A stretch of DNA of 64,000 bases from Cadophora sp. MPI-SDFR-AT-0126 (GCA_020747065.1 JAGMVK010000002.1:558001-622000); one strand, 5' to 3'. Counted from the first letter of the stretch, positions 35,173 to 47,500 are shown. Made by a program: numbers and translations. Notes: generated by a model from the sequence alone, not told the origin.

Positions 35173-35965
35173 TTTTGCGGTTTATCGTGGTTGTCGAGGA
35201 GGTCGAAAGTTGGAGTTGTCGTTCAAGTACAATTTCCTGAATTCGAATTTCGCTCTTGTGGGATGGCTCGCTTGTGATGGGGCGCTAATTTAGCAGCAGC
35301 CCGATGACTCACGTGATATTCCCCCTTGTCCCACTTCCTCCAAGTTCGAAGGTCATTTCTCCTCAAGTTTTCTGAACAGGAGCACTCGTTCTGTCGCTCC
35401 GTCATAAATTTCGCTCCTTAGAACAAACTTGTAAGCTTTTGTTCCCTGCAATATTCGCTATCATGTTTCGCACGTCTTTGAAAGTGGCTCGTGTCGGTCA
35501 TGTCTTCAAGTAGAGGAATAATGATGTTGCTTCTTCTGGTAAAATGAATATGGTAAGGATCAAACTGACACTTTCTCCATCGACCTGTTTCTTCTTAATT
35601 CAGATGTTTTCCAATTCACGGTCTATGATCTCTCATACACGCTAGAGAGGATTCTGTACGTTGCTCTTTGTTTACACCATCTTTTCTTTACTCAGTTCCA
35701 GCCTATCGCCAACAGTATAGAAGATTGGCCATGACCAGGATATATGTTTTCCCCGATTAGTAAATATGGTTACACTGATGGATTGCTGCCTCGGCCTGTT
35801 GATACTGAGAAGAAATCGAATCTGAAAATGGCAGATCCGGCTATTACATGTGTCATGCGAGATTGAATCAGGCAACATCAACACACCATCACACTATCAG
35901 GTGCTTTGCTGCCACCATATCTACACGCAAATAACAACTCCACCAGAAACTTCAAAGACCTTACG
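35173..35965. other. Divergent intergenic region
   Basis: It holds the eS17 promoter on the left and the upstream flank of the oxidoreductase-like gene on the right. Short frames at 35223-35405 and 35672-35884 lack motifs. Confidence 0.4.
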
Positions 35966-36985
35966 ATGGCATCGACAATGAAAGCTTGACAGTACAGCAA
36001 GCTCAAAGGGAAACTCGAGGACTCAATTACCCTCAATCCCTCCATCCCATTACCAACTACATCCTCTCTGACCAAAAATGACTTAGTCGTGGAAGTACTC
36101 ACCGCCGCCTTGAATCCAATCGACTACAAGCTCCCAGAATCTAGCGCGAGCATCTTCGTGATCAGCAAACCAGCAACTCCAGGCCGCGACTTCTGTGGTC
36201 GCGTGAACGCAAAACATCCATCCAACGATTCAATTAAGGAAGGGCAACTTGTCTTTGGATGCCTTGGATCACTAAGGAAATATGGAACTTGTGGCCGATT
36301 CATCGTCGTTCCACGCTCCGAATGTGCATTGCTGCCAGAAGGAGTTCATATCGATCAAGCAGCTGCTGTTGGAACCGCCGGCATGACAGCCTACCAATCT
36401 CTACTCCCAAACCACGTAAAAACCGGCTCCAACATATTTATTAATGGTGGCAGTGGCGGAGTCGGGACATTCGGCATCCAATTCGCCAAAGCTATTGGCG
36501 CTAGAGTGACAACGACCTGCTCAACGCCAAATGTCGAGCTCTGCAAGAGCCTAGGAGCAGATGAAATTATCGACTACAAGACCACCGATATCGTTTCGAC
36601 GCTGAAAGGCAAAGGTCAAATTTTCGACATCGTGATCGACAATGTCGGGAATTCAGCAAATTTGTTTCACGAATGCGAGGCTTTCCTGAAACCAGATGGA
36701 GTCTTCGTGCAAGTGGCGATGCAAATTACTGTTGCCGGGTTAGGTGGCATGTTGAGGAGGAGGATCCTGCCAAGATTTTTTGGGGGAGTAGGCAGGAAGT
36801 TTCACTTTGTGGCTTACGAGAGTAGGATGCAAGATTTCGAGCAGATTGGAAAATGGATGAAGGAGGGCAAGGTTAAGGCTGTGATTGGGGACACTTTTAC
36901 GCTTGAGGATGAGCCGAAATCTTTTGAGCAGTTGAAAACAGGTCACGCGAAGGGAAAAATCGTGATTCATGTGAGCGAGAAGTGA
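35966..36985 (+). pseudogene. Zinc-free quinone-oxidoreductase-like MDR gene with a stop at codon 8
   Basis: The frame from ATG 35966 encodes a ~339-residue medium-chain dehydrogenase/reductase of the quinone oxidoreductase type. It starts MASTMKA, then TGA at 35987, then QYSKLKGKLED and continues without a break to 36985. Homologues typically have a Trp in an MKAWQY-like start, so the stop equals a one-base change of TGG. Downstream all family features are intact: NPIDYK, PGRDFCGRV, the nucleotide-binding NGGSGGVGTFGIQFAKAIGARV with GxGxxG-like glycines, LGADEIIDYKTTD and the terminal GHAKGKIVIHV. No zinc ligands are present. No in-frame ATG follows the stop for over 120 codons. It is probably a recently inactivated gene, or the base is a sequencing error; use of a non-AUG start near 36089 would lose the first beta strands. 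Confidence 0.75.
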
Positions 36986-37201
36986 GATCACCTGAGGAGT
37001 TGTGAGTGATTGTACTTGAATCTCTTGATTTTTAAAAACGTTTGGTGTCTTCTATATTTCGATTCGTTTTTCTGTAGCACCTGCATAGCTCTGACTCAGC
37101 GAAATCGAAAGTGGAATTTGACCTCGAAGAAGCCCTTTTTTGACTTTCTACATCAAGTTAAGCAATGATTACTTTACAATCAAACCCATTGTCCCCCGTA
37201 T

Positions 37202-38232
37202 CTACCACCAAGGAGTCGAGCCAGTTCGTCCAAATGTCACACCCATAGCAGCCATCTCATCATCCATAGTGACATTCTCCTTATCCTCATCAGCCTTGAC
37301 TCGCTGAACGATTGTATTCATCCTCTGAGATTGTGAATTGGGCATGCCCTCACAAGGCCAGCTATTAACTCGTTCCAATGGGTCAACTCCAGGTACGGGC
37401 TTGGCGATCAGAGCTTCGAATGTCTCGAGATCATGACCAAAGAGGTGCGTTCGCGCATTGGTGATGGCATTGGTAAGGTTGATCCAGATCTTGCTTTGTG
37501 CCTCTCGTCTCTCTTGCTCGGGGTTGAGAATCTGTGATGCGTTCGAAATGCTGTGCTCCGGCGGTTGCTGCGCGTTTACTGTACAGCATATCAGTATGGA
37601 CGTGAACATTGTTTCAAGCACATCTGCTACCATTACCCTCCCTAGAATCCTCGACTTTTCTCACTTCCAGATACGGATTTGTCCAATTGAACCTCGCATG
37701 ATCAAGATCCTTCACCATTCTCTCCTGATCCTTAGCGCTGCCAAAAACCACTGTGATATAATCCGTCTGGATGCCATACCGATTCTTGATCGCGAGGTTC
37801 TCATGAGCAGGCAGCTCCGTTGACACTTCCAAAAATAGAGGATTGTACATCTCTAGAGCTCTTGAGATCTATGAATGGTCTGTCAGCGTGTGTTCAACAC
37901 AGTCTTACAAAGTGGATATTGACATCATGGAGATGGGAACGAACCCGTACATCGACATCCATATTCCAAGTGAAGCCTGATAGGATTACCGTCGGGAAGA
38001 AAGGACTTGGACCTTCAGCGGCCTCATCTTCAATCTCGGCTTTGATGTACTTGCGCGTGCTTTCGTGAGGGTTGTTGCCTTGGTCGGCGTCTTCTGCGGC
38101 GCGGCGCTTTCTTGGAGTCATTGCGATGTCGACTTGTTTTGATCTGTTCGCAAAGCTATTCGCGGCAAGGACCTCGGGGTTAGGTGTCGATGGTGGGTGG
38201 ATGTGTTGTTTTGGATGGCTCGAAGTGACCAT
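37202..38232 (-). CDS. Hypothetical three-exon protein
   Basis: Family not recognised. Exons 38232-37909, 37868-37637 and 37578-37202 give 310 aa; introns are 40 nt (GTAAGA..TCATAG) and 58 nt (GTAATG..TGTACAG). The start at 38232 (MVTSSHPKQ) follows a good A-rich context; an in-frame ATG at 38367 would add 45 residues. The N-terminus contains a basic MTPRKRRAAED patch that could be a nuclear signal. Exon 2 reads like a folded alpha/beta segment (ALEMYNPLFLEVSTELPAHENLAIKNRY, TDYITVVFGSAKDQERMVKDL). Exon 3 is Gln/Glu-rich with SKIWINLTNAITNARTHLFGHDLETFEALI. Splices are supported only by signal quality and frame continuity. Function unknown. Confidence 0.65.
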
Positions 38233-38600
38233 GTTTTTCCTATAGATCGGTTTGTTGCTAGACGGAGGTGAGAGCTCAGAAACTGTGACTCTTACGAGGG
38301 AAATCCGTCCTAGACAGCTGGCGAGGAAGGAACAGTCAAGCGAGAAAATGCCTACCCTCGAAAGCAACTCAGTCGATCGGCACGGAACACAAAGTATTCG
38401 AAGGCAAATGAAGATGAATACAGGAAAGTGCTGTTCTACACTCTAAGACGTATGTAACCAGTTTCAAGAACCGCCTATAAGTGCAGCTTTATTCGGCCAA
38501 GTCTCAGTTTTCCCCCGTCTGCTTACATCCCGCCACCATCTCATTACTCGCTTCCATTGCAACACAACCCACTCTACTCCTTAATCAAATTACATTCATA
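38233..38600. other. Intergenic region
   Basis: Promoter side of the 37202-38232 gene and 3' flank of the small gene at 38601. Possible N-terminal extension of the former reaches 38367. Nothing else is supported. Confidence 0.4.
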
Positions 38601-38954
38601 TCAACGTTCAGGATCCCAAAGACACCTTCCAGTAGGTCTCGTTCCCGCCACCCAATCTTCCATACTCGACACCTGACTCACCGGACTCGCAGCTGCGGTC
38701 GCAAAAGCGGGAGTGAACTCAATGGCCCTGGGATCAAGCATGAATCTCACGAAAGATGAATCCATAGAATTGATTCTCGGTGGAGGTGGATCGATAGGGT
38801 CTGGTCTGAGAAGAGGGAAGCGGAACGAGGACGTGATCTGGGGACCAATCACACCGGTGACCATGAAGGTGTTCCATTCGGTTGAGAAGGTCTGGTTATA
38901 AGGTCTGGGGAGGGTCAGATAGTTGGATACTTGGCTGGGTTTTTGTGAGTCCAT
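38601..38954 (-). CDS. Small hypothetical protein
   Basis: A 117-aa open frame starting MDSQKPSQVSNYLTLPRPYN and ending TGRCLWDPER. Composition is protein-like, rich in Pro and Ser with RPDPIDPPPPRI in the middle; no signal peptide, membrane segment or known domain is seen. The frame is on the same strand as the 37202-38232 gene, and lies in an otherwise empty interval. It may be a real small gene or chance; there is no splice or homology support. Confidence 0.35.
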   Translation of the reverse strand: MDSQKPSQVSNYLTLPRPYNQTFSTEWNTFMVTGVIGPQITSSFRFPLLRPDPIDPPPPRINSMDSSFVRFMLDPRAIEFTPAFATAAASPVSQVSSMEDWVAGTRPTGRCLWDPER

Positions 38955-40341
38955 AGTTGTTCTTGTACGATATTGTGTTTATGACGGATTCGAAGTTCTA
39001 TTGTTCTTATTTTTGTTTGCGCTGATTGAGGTGTCGTTTGAAATGATTTTGGTTCCTGAAAGCAGGGAAGGCTTTGGGACACAAGAAACATCCCGCGAGT
39101 CTTTATACTTGATATCGAGACTCTATTACTCATACCTTGTCGCCGTAGAGTCTGCGCAGCTCTCAATGCTACATTTGACTCGAACGTCGTCTTCGTGAGT
39201 ACTTTTCAAAAATGTACGGCACGTCGGAAGAAGAACCTCGACAACGGGTGGCTCGGCTCGCTGCAGAAAGCCGCGAAAAAGCCTTTTCATACCTAGGACT
39301 TCTGGGCTTCTAGGAATGTAGCTCAAGGTTGTCGTAACATTTGGCACCGCACTTCGAACAGAGGAAGAAATGAAATGAAGCGCTGCGCATGATCTCAATG
39401 GCGAGTAATCAGTGCACTCCTCACTTTTGAAACTTGAACAAGGCTTGATTCACATGTGGGCTCACAAAAATCCGAGTCACAAACATAGGTGAAGAATTTA
39501 CACTGGGAAGGAGACGGCAAAGGAGTCACAAAGAGAAGTTTCTCAGGTCACGAAGTATGAATATAAGAATTACTGGAACGCAAATACTCGTTCAATAGAC
39601 TTCACATCAATGTTAAGATTTACTTTGGACGGACATAATATCATCGAATTATCGGACCCAAGATCCAGTTGTGTCTTGTTTCTTCCTGCAAGTTCAGCGT
39701 TCCGTTCACTAAGCAACTACGTACTTAGTGAAACCGAGGAACCTGAAAAACAGGATAGGAGTGATGAAAATTCATGCTCGATAGATATCCAGGTCCAGGC
39801 ACTCTAGCAGATCCGGATAGTTTCCTTACCATGAAAGCTTGATGTACGGGAAAGACTCCTCCGGCCTCCTCTGAGCCGCATGTTGACCTTGCTCGGGAGC
39901 AAGTGAAATTCTTGCAATAATCGGCCAACCACAGGCTACCCACTTGTCAGTACAAGCTCAACAAACAAAAATATCCGTTTGATGTTGAAATCAGACAAGG
40001 CTCCGTTCACGTTCTGGAATATGAGGATAGCCCAATCAAAAACAAACAAAACAGCCTTGCCTAAGCGAGACGGCTGCTTATGCGGCCTGCCGACCTCGAC
40101 CACCACCTCGATCACCATTCCAACAACACCGCCTCAAATCTGCGCAACAAACGAAAAAGTCTGCCTTACCTTCTCTACACACCTTCAAGCTCTTGCGCCT
40201 GCGTAGCGGAGTACTTGTACCAGCAAATCTTCCAACCACAACCAAAACCTCACCACCTGTAGCAGTCAATCTCATCTCTTCCATAACTTCTTCCCATCAT
40301 CTCAAACCGCCACTCAAATCCAAAACCCAAACGACCTCAAA
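38955..40341. other. Intergenic region, no gene supported
   Basis: About 1.4 kb with only short overlapping frames (39126-39398, 39610-39943, 39979-40284). The right end should be the promoter of the ISG12-like gene and is CA/CT-rich (40080-40340). Confidence 0.4.
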
Positions 40342-41111
40342 ATGGACCAACTCACCTCCCTAACCTCATATCTATCCACCACCGCTCAACAAAACCTCGC
40401 CCCAGCCCTCCATACCCTCAGCAGCGCCTTCACCACATTCAGCCAAAACAAGCTCCTCCCCGTCCTAATGAGCTCCGCACTGAGCCTCAACGCCTTCAGA
40501 GATGAGATCCTCACGCCTGCTTTCGAACAGGTCCACAAATTCGCGCAGGACAAAGAAAAAGCGTTAGGACCGAAGGTGATGCAAGCTGGGGAGTATGTCA
40601 GAGAGAATGCTGGGCCGAAAGTCAAGGAGGCGGTGGATTATGTTAAAGGGAATCCGGGGACGGTGGCGATGCTGGTGTTTAATGTCGTTGGGTTTTTGGC
40701 ACCGGGCATGGTTAGTGGACTGGTTTTGTGGGCTTTGGGGTGGGCGGGAGGGGGTGTAAGGGCTGGTGAGTTTACTACCCTTTTATGCATTTCTGGATAT
40801 TCTCCTTTCTCCCTATTCCCTTTCTCCATATTCCCTTTCTCCTTTTCTTTTCTGCGTTCTGTGCAAGGGAGCGAGAATTAGAGTTGGTCTCGATCTTCTT
40901 ACTGATAGATATCTCAGGCTCGGCAGCTGCAGCTATTCAAGCATCAAGGGGCAACGTAGCAGCCGGCTCGGTATTCTCTACCTTGCAGAGTGCCGGGATG
41001 GCAGGAAGGGGAATGGTGGCTGTGAATGGTGTTGTGAGGGGATGCTCGGCTGTTGCTGGTGGTGTGGGAGGATGGTTGGGGTTTGGGAATGGGAATAGGA
41101 CTGTGAGTTGA
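40342..41111 (+). CDS. ISG12/IFI6-like small membrane protein
   Basis: Two exons (40342-40765 and 40918-41111) join across a 152-nt intron (GTGAGT donor, ATCTCAG acceptor) into 205 aa. The first ~95 residues are helical and amphipathic (ALHTLSSAFTTFSQNKLLPVLMSS, QVHKFAQDKEKALGPKVMQAGEYV). The second half matches the interferon-induced ISG12/IFI6/27 family: a hydrophobic Gly-rich span (VAMLVFNVVGFLAPGMVSGLVLWALGWAGGG), then GSAAAAIQASRGNVAAGSVFSTLQSAGMAG after the splice. The GNVAAGS-FxxLQSAG core is the diagnostic motif. Family members sit in mitochondrial or other inner membranes; in fungi their role is unknown. The unspliced frame ends within the intron and lacks the family motif, which supports the splice. 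Confidence 0.85.
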
Positions 41112-43580
41112 GAGGGACAAGATGGGATCGAAGTGATGAGAAGCTAGAGCGGGACTGAGGAGGGGGATATTGGGAATTGGGTGGGAGGATAGAATGTGGA
41201 TGGGACATTACTTTTGCCTGAGAGTGGCTTGCTTGCCTAAGAGTCGCACTGTGAAGATGTTCTTCGGGGGGTTGTACTTTTCTACTATTGGATGCGCTTG
41301 AAGGTTTTGATTGCATTCATTCTGAGCGAGTTTAGGTATCTAAGATATTCAGGTATAACCGTGGGGTCTATGGTGGAAATTAGATGGTGCTTCATTCCTC
41401 GAACTTCTCGCTTATTCTTTCAGAGTATGCTACAAGGACTACTCGAATGTGAGTAAAAATATCAAGTAACAAGAAAATAGTATCTTCTTAGTTATTAAAC
41501 ACACTCGACGTGTCCCAAATTTCTTTATTTATAAATTTACCTACCTATGCTTAGGAAAAACAAGTTGGTGAGTGACTACTTGACGTTGTTTCATTTCAAG
41601 CTTCGTCTCCCCACCCAATGCCAGTTTGGCATCGCGCAAAGAAAACGCGGAGACTTTTCAATGGTATTGGCCATGTATATAAGGATCTTACGCTTGAAAG
41701 AACAAGATATCTTTGCTGTGCACGGCAATTCCAACTTCAAAAGATGTAGAACAGCCGATTTAAGCGACGCCAGACAGTAACCGAAGCCGCCGCGCCCAGA
41801 CGTTTGGGCATGCTTGGCAGAAAGAGAGGGGTGCGGGTTTCTTTTCCGGCAGCGGCGGCAGAACTTTCGGAAAGGTAGATTCGTTGTGAGGAGAATGAAT
41901 GCAAATATGATGTGTAGGAGGGCTGGTTCAGATATTGTTATAATAGATATGGGGAGTAATAAAGGAGCGCTTAATTCGAAGGAGGAAGAGAACTGATGGA
42001 TATGCCCGCCCTGTGGCTGAATCTAACGAGGCAGCGGAGCCGGGAACCTGGCTCATCGATATCCGGGCAATCCCATGAAGATCTGAAAACATAGAGCAGA
42101 TGCGAACAGTAAGCACAAGCAAGTCGAGACCGGAAGACAGGGATTCGGTAAGTTGGTCAGGTAATAAGCAAATTAGTCAATTCCGTACCGTCTTCCCAAC
42201 GCCTTTCGTGACCTTACAAATCCAGTGTGTCAGTTTCAATCAGTTCGTTCTTGTGCTTACTTCGTTACCATACTTGTGCCACAACAAGACTTGTCGATAC
42301 GATGTATTTCCTTCCGAGACGAACACACAATATGCAACTCGCTCTTTCGAGGCGTAAGCAAACATCATCGGTGCTTTTTTTTGGTGGTACGGGAGCGGCT
42401 TCGCCGCATTTAGATCCTTTGATTTGGAGCGCGAGGATGCTGTGGGTGGTGCTGCATGTCATGATGTGATACAACATGTGTGTATGCAGTCAGATAAACT
42501 GGGTGCTGGCTAGGCGGTTACGACTTTCCTGGTTTGATTTGTGAGTAACCAGGAATTGAATCTGGGGCTTCTTTGGGGATGTGGTCGCTGAGGGTTGTGG
42601 TAGATTTGTTAATTCGTACTACCCATCGACCAGGTGCAGGTACTTTAGAATTCCGACGAACGCAAAAGGTCAGTTGAGAGGTGCCTAGGCCAGGACGGGG
42701 ATTTCAGGAATAGTCGGTGACCTTTTCTCGTGCGAAGGAGATGCTTTGTACAAGTGCAGTCCCCGATATCTTCACAGTGGAAGGTGGGCCGAGGATCGCA
42801 TCAAATAGCCCCTCCTCCCCTCCAAAGTCTCGACCCCTCGTCCACCCCGTCCGGTACGGTATTAGCCACACCAACCGGGTAAATGGAAATGGCCGAGGCG
42901 GCCGAGATCGTTCATGTACAGCACGGGCAGGTACTTCTGAAAGATAAAAGGTACTTAAGATTTACGAAGGTATTAAAGACATCCTGAAATCGGTACTTGC
43001 TGTGGGAAACGAAACATATCACAGGACACTAGACGGATAGTTGTCAAAGGTAAGATCAAACATTTCGGCCCAGACGTTGCTTTTGAATAGATGGGTGGTC
43101 GAATGACTTGAAGTGGTTCCGAGAAAAGCAAAAGGCACCGTGTCCTATGCTAGTAAGCCGTCCGGATTTAGCGGGCGTGGAGCTTTCTACCCGACTCGAG
43201 TCGTCAGTGGTTTTCTCCGAGGATCTTGAATCGTGTGGACGCTGGTCGTGGATGTCGGGTAGACGGGTGTATCTTCTGGTGAGAGGGTGGGGGCCAGTTA
43301 CTTCGAGATACTTGTTCCCACCTATCATAGTACATGCGAGGTGGGTGGTTTTCGGGACTTTGAAGCCGAGTACCCTACCTTACAGTAAGTGCCACAACTG
43401 ATTAGCGATCTAGACATAAAGCCCTAGGGATTATCAGAACTGCGTATTCGGAGTTGTGATAACGTGCTGTAGACTCTGAAAGAAGACTCTGACCGTGTGC
43501 TGTCTTCAATTGGTAGGCGTGGATATGATACTAGTAGAGAAGTTGAATGCCAGTATTATCAGAGTTGATATTCCTTACAA

Positions 43581-43600
43581 CCCCCCCCCCCCCCCCCCCC
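43581..43600 (+). repeat. Homopolymer C20
   Basis: Twenty consecutive C, followed by A and five more C. Such a run is prone to length change and to assembly error, and can form G-quadruplex or i-motif-like structures in principle. Confidence 0.9.
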
Positions 43601-43660
43601 ACCCCCTTTCCCCAACCCTAGCCGATCCTTGCCGGCACGAGTCGCACGGTGGTGCAGGTG

Positions 43661-43676
43661 TCTGTCTGTCTGTCTG
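43661..43676 (+). repeat. TCTG tetranucleotide repeat
   Basis: Four perfect TCTG copies in the leader region upstream of the Zn2Cys6 gene. Confidence 0.85.
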
Positions 43677-43786
43677 TTCTGTCTTGGTCTGTGAGAAAGA
43701 AGGGAAGGGAAGGGAAGGATGGCCCCCTCTCAGATTTTAGTGAGTGATGAAGGCCCTGTCGAACCGGGTATTAGCCAATGAAATGG

Positions 43787-43804
43787 CCTGTCGCGGGCGA
43801 CAGG
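43787..43804 (+). repeat. Perfect 8-bp inverted repeat
   Basis: CCTGTCGC and GCGACAGG are separated by GG, so the 18 bases form a near-palindrome. It could be a dimer-binding site or a hairpin in the leader; there is no independent evidence for either. Confidence 0.6.
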
Positions 43805-43904
43805 GGCTCTACCCTTCCTTCTGGAGACGCCCGTGAAGCCCGTGCGACCAGTGCTTCCAGCCCAGCCCCAGGCTTTTGCTTTACCGTGCCACGCCCAGCC
43901 CACG

Positions 43905-43940
43905 CCCATGCCTATGCCCATGCGTATGCCCATGCCCATA
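43905..43940 (+). repeat. Imperfect CCCATG hexamer array
   Basis: Six hexamers of the form CCCATG, with CCTATG, CGTATG and CCCATA variants, lie end to end. In RNA this would place several upstream AUGs in one frame ahead of the regulator gene. Confidence 0.75.
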
Positions 43941-44569
43941 CCGTACCCGCTGTATGAATGTTGCGACTCTCAACGACTCCAGCATCGATCGACCCACTTC
44001 ATCCCATCCACTCATCACTCGCCCGTGGCAGCTCCTCTCTTCACTTCACTCCACTCCACTTCACTTCACATCCTCAGCATCTTGTCCTCACTCACACATC
44101 CACATCCCAAGGCTTCTTTTGCCTTTCTTACACCACACCACCAATACGAAAGAGTGAGCAAGTAGACCAAGCCCTACCCGTCTCCGTCTCCGTCTCGTCT
44201 CTGCGCATCCGCATTTGCCATTCTGCGCCTCTAATCCCCCTACTCCACTGCCGCTTTCCTTTCAGACATCGACACAAACATCCACCACCACCAACCTCAA
44301 CGTCTAAACCCTTCCCAAGCCTCCTAGACCACAAATCGCTTTGTGCCTCCACGCAATCACTCGTCTACCCAATTGCTACTCGCGTTGCCCGTTGACGATA
44401 TAAAGGACGCACTATCATTGGAGGAGAGTGTGTCTTCGGCGAAGCACCTTGCGATTCCGGGGTACCACCAGGCAAACCTCACTCTCACCGCGCTGTGGAC
44501 GACGACCTGACAAAGACCCACTACAACCATCACCAAGCTGCAGCAACCCAGAGCGACGACGATTCTTTG

Positions 44570-47500
44570 ATGGACAAGAGATTCCCTCTGCGCGCCCCCA
44601 AGCAGCAAAGAGAAGCAAGCAGTCTATTTAAAACCCACCCGTCCATCCCTTCTGTCTCCGGGCCTCAACGGGCCTCAAACCGCCACGATTCCCTCCCCGC
44701 ACTCTCTCGCCGCGATCCTGTCGCCCAGTCCGGAAGCCCCTATCCCAGGTGCCTCGCGCTCTTCGACTCCGAAACGCACGCACGCAGAGGCCTTCTCTTC
44801 GAACTCGGATCAGCCTTATCTCCAACTGGCTTCGCCAATTCAGCACCGTGCCAGCATTGCTTCGACGGGGGAGCCGAGCCCAGGCACACAAGGGGCGGAT
44901 GAAGGGAGTGGTGGAGCCATGAGAGGGCAGGAGGAGAAGAAGCCCCAGAAGATGGTGCGGAGTTCGATTGCCTGCGCTCGATGCAGGAGGAGTAAGGTCA
45001 AATGTGAGTTGGGCGCATTTTATTACATGAAGCGCGGGGGCTATCGGTGATACGGCGAGCTGGCGGATCTGGGGGAGACTTTCCTACATTGATGACTGTC
45101 TGGAGTTCAGGAGCGAAGAGATACGTGCGGATTTTCCTCGGATTTGGGCTGACCTATTTTGCAGGTGTAAACAATGGTGTTCACTCAACATGCAAAGCAT
45201 GTGCTTCGAGCAATCGAGACTGTACGTATCCCATAGCAGGGTCGACACCAGCCCCGAAACGCAACGAGCCACCTATGGGCATCAAACAAGAAGGGGACAC
45301 TGGGGAGACCAAGAAACGAGTTAGGAAGGTCGAGGATACTGGACGAAGGAACAGCACAAGATCAGGTGAAGATGTGCTAGAGTCGCCCATTTTGACGAGA
45401 AAGGTTTGGGATGAACTCTTCGAGATTTTCAAACTACACTTCTCGACAGAAATGCCGTTCCTCCATCCTCCTACTTTTCGGAACCGAATGCGTCAAGCAG
45501 CTTATCCCAGAGACCCATCAACTTCACCGGCAGAGCTCGAAGATGGGAGAGTGCTGCTGCTTGGTGTATTGACACTGACTGCTCGGTTCCACCCAGGCTT
45601 GGTAGCTTACCACTCGCCAAATCATGGGGACCCACTTGCCGCAAGTGAGTACTATGCTGTGCCACTCGCAGCTGCGTTTGGGCCAACAATCCGGAATCTT
45701 ACGATCCCATCGTTGGAGAACATTCAAGCATTGCTCATGCTTGGCCTTTACGAGTGGGGCCAAACACGAGGTCTTAGTGCTTGGTTGTATGTCGGATTGG
45801 CAATTAGGCTTGCATTCCCCATGGGATTGGCGTACGAGGATGATCCCGACCAAAAATCACACAGCCTTATCAAAGCAGAGACACGAAGATTGTCTAAGCA
45901 ACCTGCATCACCGCGAGAAGATGCGATTGAGAAAGAAGTCCGTAGGCGAACAGTCTGGAGCTGCTTTATAATGGACCGTATGCTGGCAGCTGGAAAGTAT
46001 CGACCGACCATGATGAGTGTTGACAAGCTCCGAGTTCAGCTCCCTTGTTCAGATGATCAATTTCTATTTGTCCGAAATGTCAAAACAGGGTTTCTGAATT
46101 CGGATTGGCTGGATAACGATTCTTCTGAGTATGAATCTACCATTAACGACGATGGAGTTTTAAGTCGATTTATCCGATTAGTTGACATCTTCGGGCGTCT
46201 TTCCGAATACAGCTACGCAGGTGGGAGGAGAACTGAAAAACAGCCTCCTTGGGATGAATCGACACAGTTCTTCCAACTACGTCAGCAGCTGAAGGACTTC
46301 CACGATGCCTTACCTTCAAACTTGACATACACTGAAGCAAACCTCTCGGCTCATATTGAGAAACGCAACGCTACAACCTATGCCTCTCTCCACACGTTGT
46401 ATTCGCTCTGTCTCATCATGTTGCACCGAGAATACATTCCCTTCATTCCAATCCGGTGTGAGAAACCAATTGGACCCCTGGACGAACCAACCTTTCCAGA
46501 AGACAAGTACAATGTTCCTCCGGGATTCTGGGAAGAGAGTGCCGAAGGAATCATGAAAGCATCCCGAGATATCGTTGAGATCGTCAAAACGTGCCAAGAA
46601 GACAATGCCTTGCCAGAATCACCTCTCATGGGTTTTGCCATCTACCAAGCAGCATTCGTCTGTCTTTATGCAGCAAACTTTCCACAGATGGACATGGCTT
46701 GCCATTTGGTTCCCGAAGGCAGTATGAATCCTACGGACAACGATACAGGTCTGCCAGAAGTTACCAGGAAGATGCTCAGTGAGATGGTGCCAAGACTGAA
46801 GATGGTCAGAGGTTATCTGAAGACACTTCCACGGATGAGAAATTACTTCCAGCGCGTATTGGCAGAATATTATTGCCGATTCAAACGGAAGCCCTTCTTC
46901 GATGGGGGAGGTTTGGAGGAGTACAAGAAATATGAGAAGCTGTTGAAGGAGTTTGGCGAGCTGAAAGATTCGGATCAAACAATGGGATCAGATGGATCAG
47001 ACACTGTTGATCAGACCCGTTCCCGAGCAAGTACCAACGATATCGTCGGACCCGGAACGAATGGCGAGCCAATGCAAGGTATTGAAGCCGTTCCGCAACA
47101 ACGACCGAATGGGGCATGGGCACCGATCAACGCGACCGCCAGCCCTTCAGTCGAGGTAGACGACAGACCGAAATACAACTACGGCCCGTCTCCTTACGGC
47201 ATGCCACCTTACCAACACTCTCCTAATCAGTCCTCCAACGCACCGAGCCTCATCAGTCCCAGTAACGGTGAATCGACACCAGGTATCAACTCGCCCTACG
47301 CCAATGTCCCGCAATACCAACAGCCCAATCAACCCCAACACGTCGCCGCCTATCCCTCTGTAGCACAGCAAACCATGGCACCACCAACTGTCCAGCAACA
47401 GTACCCCTCTGACGAGGAATACAAGAAGTGGATCGGCGACCAGGAATCCATTCGTATGAATACCGGATTCGATAATTTCGCACAGGAAAATCCTGGCGAT

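Larger units (their letters stand above)
41112..44569. other. Long non-coding stretch and leader upstream of a Zn2Cys6 gene
   Basis: About 3.5 kb without a supported gene. The part from ~43.5 to 44.5 kb is rich in simple repeats and pyrimidines, listed separately, and probably includes a long promoter and 5' leader of the regulator at 44570. Frames in 41547-43401 and 43833-44395 are short or low-complexity and overlap on several frames. Confidence 0.45.

Noticed and set aside
41547..43401. Several short frames in the long intergenic stretch
   Set aside because: All are below 100 codons, overlap in many frames and lack motifs; no splice combination gave a coherent protein.
43833..44395. Pro/His/Ser-rich frames of 93-145 codons
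   Set aside because: They arise from simple-sequence CCCATG and CACTTC repeats read in all three frames.
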